From contig NZ_CP024199.1 in assembly GCF_002844375.1 (NCBI RefSeq), forward strand, positions 1,562,001 to 1,626,000: a stretch of 64,000 nt of DNA, in the 5' to 3' direction. Source of the stretch: Thalassospira marina. GTDB lineage: Bacteria; Pseudomonadota; Alphaproteobacteria; Rhodospirillales; Thalassospiraceae. The notes beneath the pieces were generated by a model, which saw only the letters and a list, made by a program, of their open reading frames with translations, was not told the DNA's origin and did no database searches. Positions 60,405 to 64,000 of this stretch are shown in pieces (position 1 is the first letter of the stretch; each line of letters begins with the position of its first letter). The translations under genes and the position numbers were made by a program.

Positions 60405-62630
60405 TTATTCTGCGCTTGCTGCCGGGCTATCCGGGCTTGAGGCAGCGGTGGCTTCGCCTTCTGCTGGTTCGGCCTTTTTACGCGGCTTGCGCGGTGCGCG
60501 TGGCTTGGCGGGCTTTTTGGCAGCGGCCTTTTTCGGCTTGGCAGCTTCACCTTCGGCGTCAGCCTTGCCTTCGTCACCTTCCGCCGGTGCCGTTTTGCTG
60601 GCAGCTTTGGTTTTGGTGGCGGCCTTAGCACGCGGTTTGCGCGGTGCACGGGTGGTTTTTGCCTTGGCCGGTTTGGCCTCGGCTCCGCCATCGGCCTTTG
60701 CTTCGGTTTCTGCTGCTGCCGGTACTACCGCTTCTGCCTCAACCTTGGCTTCGGCTTCGACTGGTTTTGCTGCCGCAACCGGGCTTTCAACGGTTGATTG
60801 GGCTTCTGGTGCCGGTGCAGCAGCAACGGCTACCGTTTCGGCCTTTGCGGGTGCTTCGGCTTCCGCCTTCACAGGTGCTAGCTTCGCCGGTGCTTCATGT
60901 GCCGGTTTCACATCGCTGGCGGCTGCTTTTGCACTGTCATCGGCTTTGTCTGCCGGTGCCGGTTTGCGGCTTTTGCGCGGGGCGGCTGCCTTGCGGTTTG
61001 CGGGTTTGCGGCCTGTTTTCTTTGCCGGTTTGGTTTCCACTTCTTCCTTTTCCGGTGCGGCAGGTTTGCGCAGCGAGGATTGCGGAACGGCTGTCAGCAT
61101 AAAGGCCGGCACATGGTCACCCATGCCGATGACCGGCTTGTCATCATAATCGTCGCGGTCACGGCGGTTATGATTTTTGCGGTCACGCTGCGGGCGGTTC
61201 TGGTGGCGTTCTTCACGCGGGTCGCGCACATGGCGGATCGGCGCAGTATTATTGCCTGTCGCGGCATTGTTCTGCTGTTCGCGCTTTGCCGGTGCGGCGG
61301 GGCGCTCGGCCGGTTTTGGTGCTTCTTTGGCGGGGCTTGCAGCAACATTTGCCGCTGCTTCCTGGTCCTGGCTGGCAGAACGGCGCGCATTGTTGCGACC
61401 ATTACGATCACCACGGTCACCCCGTTCGCCGCGATCCCGGTCACGGCCTTTGTCGCGGTTGTTGCGCTTGTTACGGCGCTTCTTGCCGCTAAAGTCCAGT
61501 TCCAGGGTTTCGATGCCCTCAACCGCGGTCATGGGAATCGACATATTGATCGTTTTATTGATCGCCTCGACCAGTTTGCCGTCTTCCGGGGTGGCAAGGG
61601 TAAATGCCTTGCCGTCGCGGCCTGCACGCCCGGTACGACCGGTACGGTGAACGTAATCCTCGGCGTTGAAGGGCACGTCAAAGTTAAAGACATGCGAAAC
61701 ATCGGCAACGTCAATGCCGCGTGCTGCAACGTCGGAACAGATCAGAACGGTAATGTCGCCGCTTTTGAATTTATCAAGCGTCTCGGTCCGTTCGCTTTGT
61801 ACCAGGTCGCCATGCATGCGACCGGCATTAAAGCCGTGCTTGGTCAGCGATTTATAAAGGATATCAACGTCTTTTTTGCGGTTGCAGAACACAAAGGCGT
61901 TTTTGACATCTTCAGCCCGGATCAGGCGGCGAAGGGTTTCGCGCTTGTCCATTTCGTCGATGACCAGCAATTTGTGTTCAACCGTGGTTGCCATGCTGGA
62001 TGGCGGGGCAACCGTAATTTCTTTCGGGTTGCTCAGGAATTTATCCGCAAGGCGGCGGATTTCCTTGGGCATCGTCGCCGAGAAAAACAGCGTTTGGCGC
62101 TGTTTGGGCAGCATGTTGACGATTTTTTCGATATCGGGAATGAAACCCATATCAAGCATGCGGTCGGCTTCGTCGATAACCAGCAATTTGCAGTCCGACA
62201 GCAGAAGCTTGCCACGCTCGAAGGTATCAATCAGGCGGCCCGGCGTCGCGATGATCACATCGGCACCTTTTTCGAGAATCTTTTGCTGTTCAACAAAGGA
62301 TTCCCCGCCAATCACCAGCGCCTTTGAAAGCGGCACATATTTGCCATAGGTGTCAAAGTTGTGCGCCACCTGGGTCGCCAACTCGCGGGTTGGTTCCAGA
62401 ATAATGGATCGCGGCATCCGCATGCGCGCACGGCCATGATGAAGAATATCAAGCATCGGCAAGACAAAGCTGGCCGTTTTCCCCGTCCCGGTTTGGGCGC
62501 AGCCAAGAATGTCACGTGCCATCATCACGGATGGGATGGCTTGGCGCTGAATGGGGGTCGGTGTGTCGTAACCGGCGTCTGCAACGGCTTTGAGGATATC
62601 TTCGCTCAGACCGAGATCGGCGAAAGTCAT
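60405..62630 (-). CDS. DEAD-box RNA helicase with long disordered C-terminal tail (RhlE-like)
   Basis: 741 residues; the helicase core is about 375 and the rest is unusual. Core motifs: Q motif TPTPIQRQAIP, AQTGTGKTASF, PTRELATQ, VIDEADRMLDMGFIPD, FFSATMPKEIRRLADKF, and HRTGRTGRAGRDGKAF. After about 385 come a basic RNKRNNRDKGRDRDRGERGD stretch, a Gln/Asn-rich part, a short motif GMGDHVPAFMLTAV near 500, then long Ala/Glu/Lys and Lys/Ala/Pro repeats (APRKPRAKAATKTKA, KKPAKPRAPRKPRKKAE) resembling histone H1 tails. It should unwind RNA in ribosome assembly, cold adaptation or decay. Confidence 0.93.
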   Translation of the reverse strand: MTFADLGLSEDILKAVADAGYDTPTPIQRQAIPSVMMARDILGCAQTGTGKTASFVLPMLDILHHGRARMRMPRSIILEPTRELATQVAHNFDTYGKYVPLSKALVIGGESFVEQQKILEKGADVIIATPGRLIDTFERGKLLLSDCKLLVIDEADRMLDMGFIPDIEKIVNMLPKQRQTLFFSATMPKEIRRLADKFLSNPKEITVAPPSSMATTVEHKLLVIDEMDKRETLRRLIRAEDVKNAFVFCNRKKDVDILYKSLTKHGFNAGRMHGDLVQSERTETLDKFKSGDITVLICSDVAARGIDVADVSHVFNFDVPFNAEDYVHRTGRTGRAGRDGKAFTLATPEDGKLVEAINKTINMSIPMTAVEGIETLELDFSGKKRRNKRNNRDKGRDRDRGERGDRGDRNGRNNARRSASQDQEAAANVAASPAKEAPKPAERPAAPAKREQQNNAATGNNTAPIRHVRDPREERHQNRPQRDRKNHNRRDRDDYDDKPVIGMGDHVPAFMLTAVPQSSLRKPAAPEKEEVETKPAKKTGRKPANRKAAAPRKSRKPAPADKADDSAKAAASDVKPAHEAPAKLAPVKAEAEAPAKAETVAVAAAPAPEAQSTVESPVAAAKPVEAEAKVEAEAVVPAAAETEAKADGGAEAKPAKAKTTRAPRKPRAKAATKTKAASKTAPAEGDEGKADAEGEAAKPKKAAAKKPAKPRAPRKPRKKAEPAEGEATAASSPDSPAASAE

Positions 62631-62845
62631 ATGATTCGGGTTCCCGCAACAAATGCGTTAAAGATTGATTTACTTAGAGACAAATCTGTTTGCGTGGTAA
62701 AGCCAAGCCCGTCGCAAGTCAAGAAAAACGCCTTCAAAAAGGTGGTTTGCCCCTATTTTTCACCCATCGTGCGCTTGTTTGTGCTCTGGTTCGGACTTAT
62801 CGTGGGGTTGCACCCCCTTATGTGCCGTTATTCAGGAGACTGACG

Positions 62846-63412
62846 ATGTTGATGGATGCTGCCCGTTCCACGCTGGTAATTGTCGATGTGCAGGAAAAAC
62901 TTTATCCCGCCTGCCTTGATCCGGTGGAAACGGTCGATGCGTGCTGTTTTTTGCTGAAATGCGCCAATCGTCTTTCTGTTCCGGCCATTATAACTGAACA
63001 ATATCCCAAGGGGTTAGGCCGTACCAGCAAACCCATTCTCGACCTTCTAGACAATGATGCAAATGTTGCCGACGGTGGCAATGTGGTCAGCAAGATCAGC
63101 TTTTCCTGTGTTGGCGAAGACAGCTTTGTCACCAAACTGGAGGAAAATCCCGGTCGTGACCAGGTCGTGGTTGCGGGTATGGAAACCCATGTTTGCGTGC
63201 TGCAAACCGTGATCGACCTGCTTGATCGTGGGCGGGAAGTTTTTGTTGTGGCCGATGCGGTGACATCGCGCAAACAGGATGACCGGATTTTTGGCATTGA
63301 ACGCATGCGTGATGCCGGTGCGCGGATCGTCACGCGCGAAAGCGTCATGTTTGAATGGCTGCGCGTTGCTGGTACGCCCGAATTCAAGGAATTAAGTGCC
63401 CTGATCCGTTAA
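62846..63412 (+). CDS. Isochorismatase-type cysteine hydrolase
   Basis: 188 residues from ATG 62846 (CAGGAG 8 bases upstream; the frame to 62690 is not conserved). The fold's catalytic triad is visible: Asp in LVIVDVQEKLYPAC, Lys in NVVSKISFSCVG, Cys in VAGMETHVCVLQTVIDLLDR. RGREVFVVADAVTSRKQDD is the closing block. Members hydrolyse isochorismate, nicotinamide, N-carbamoylsarcosine or unknown amides. Divergent to the helicase; substrate unknown. Confidence 0.9.
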   Translation: MLMDAARSTLVIVDVQEKLYPACLDPVETVDACCFLLKCANRLSVPAIITEQYPKGLGRTSKPILDLLDNDANVADGGNVVSKISFSCVGEDSFVTKLEENPGRDQVVVAGMETHVCVLQTVIDLLDRGREVFVVADAVTSRKQDDRIFGIERMRDAGARIVTRESVMFEWLRVAGTPEFKELSALIR

Positions 63413-63494
63413 CGCGATGTCGTTTCCGTTTGTTGTTTTTACGCCAATGCCTAATGCTCACTGGCATCGCGGTGCCTTCCTGTGTGGTTGATCA

Positions 63495-64000
63495 ATGAGC
63501 AAGACTGCACCCGCGCCGATATTGGATAAGGCGGCACAACCGGCACATGATGTTGTCTTCCTGCCAGGTATGCTGGCCGATCAACGGTTGTGGCAGTGTG
63601 TGGTGCCGTTGTTGGAAGGTGGGCAGGGGCGTTCTGGCGGGGGTATCCGTCCCCATTTCCCTGACATGCGCGGTTATAACAGCATCGAAGACATGGCCGA
63701 TGCCATAGCGGCGATGTTTTCAACACCGGTGGTACTGGTGGGCATGTCGATGGGCGGATATGTGGCGCTGGAACTGGTGCGCCGCTTTCCCGGTTTGGTG
63801 TCGCATATGCTGCTGGTAAATACCCGGTCAAGTGGCGAGGATACCACCAGCCGCCGCCGGCGGGAATTGCTGGCCCGGATGATGCGCCAGCAAAAAACCT
63901 TTCGAGGTTTTAATGACGATATGCTGGCCCGCGCACTTGATGCCAACCATCCTGATCACCGTGAAAATGTCGCGATCCTGGGCGATATGGCAAACGCCCT
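63495..64000 (+). CDS. Alpha/beta hydrolase, truncated by the window end
   Basis: At least 168 residues; the frame is open to the last base so the gene continues outside. PILDKAAQPAHDVVFLPGML, HFPDMRGYNSIEDMADAIAA, and the nucleophile elbow VVLVGMSMGGYVALELVRRF are the alpha/beta hydrolase features. The catalytic Asp and His fall beyond the window. Start ATG 63495 has no strong ribosome site. Substrate unknown. Confidence 0.85.
   Translation, partial: MSKTAPAPILDKAAQPAHDVVFLPGMLADQRLWQCVVPLLEGGQGRSGGGIRPHFPDMRGYNSIEDMADAIAAMFSTPVVLVGMSMGGYVALELVRRFPGLVSHMLLVNTRSSGEDTTSRRRRELLARMMRQQKTFRGFNDDMLARALDANHPDHRENVAILGDMANA

Noticed and set aside
60897..62327. Plus-strand open frame of about 470 codons opposite the helicase
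   Set aside because: Shadow of the helicase gene, with repetitive Cys/Arg/Val composition and no motifs.
1..64000. CRISPR arrays, insertion sequences or prophage genes
   Set aside because: No regularly spaced repeats, transposase, integrase or phage structural motifs were found in any frame.

Overview
The window looks like chromosomal DNA of a moderately GC-rich alphaproteobacterium, probably a marine Rhodospirillales member close to Thalassospira. This is inferred from gene content (dgcN-dgcA, a class II cobalamin-dependent ribonucleotide reductase, an NDUFA12-mlaD-DUF2155 block, a ubiquinone FAD hydroxylase) and from protein sequence style. No 16S rRNA gene is present to confirm it. It is mostly a metabolic and transport region. 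I see no prophage, insertion sequence, CRISPR array or classical defence island.

Layout. 1-3.6 kb: the end of ilvD, alanine dehydrogenase with a divergent Lrp-type regulator, and a TetR regulator. 3.6-4.9 kb: a small island with two AT-rich hypothetical genes around a small SMP-like gene. 4.9-12.1 kb: a polyamine block on the minus strand (glutamate-putrescine ligase, two PotF-type binding proteins, PotG-H-I transporter), divergent from dgcN-dgcA for D-glutamate conversion. 14.6-16.7 kb: a membrane diguanylate cyclase and a strong candidate small RNA that carries a CCTCCC anti-Shine-Dalgarno motif. 16.9-19.2 kb: an acetyltransferase with an N-formylglutamate amidohydrolase, two identical tRNA-Val(GAC) genes and a SemiSWEET sugar transporter. 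19.3-27 kb: two SnoaL-like proteins with a LysR regulator, a Dabb protein, and a three-gene HlyD/RbbA/ABC-2 permease exporter.

27-45.8 kb: a large flavin/iron-sulfur D-2-hydroxyacid dehydrogenase with a divergent LysR, patatin and CpdA-like phosphodiesterase, two SDR genes with an AraC regulator, and many single transport or detoxification genes (SMR, LysE, EamA, RidA, YjbQ, DODA-type dioxygenase). 46-51.8 kb: three small genes, one of them a conserved-looking 57-residue protein, then nrdJ with two NrdR-box-like sites upstream. 51.8-53.6 kb: NDUFA12, mlaD, a small gene and DUF2155. 53.6-64 kb: a chemoreceptor, carboxylesterase, MATE pump, a second Lrp regulator, GNAT plus Rrf2 regulator, a DEAD-box helicase with a very long disordered tail, an isochorismatase-type hydrolase and a truncated alpha/beta hydrolase.

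The most connected theme is nitrogen and polyamine metabolism. Putrescine would be imported by PotFGHI and glutamylated by PuuA, while DgcN/DgcA would convert D-glutamate to N-acetyl-L-glutamate. The best leads for something undescribed are the small RNA at about 16.63-16.74 kb, the NrdR-like sites and possible plus-strand transcript upstream of nrdJ, the 57-residue protein, the orphan TetR-like operator near 44.25 kb, and the duplicated potF genes with a preserved promoter and an added palindrome.
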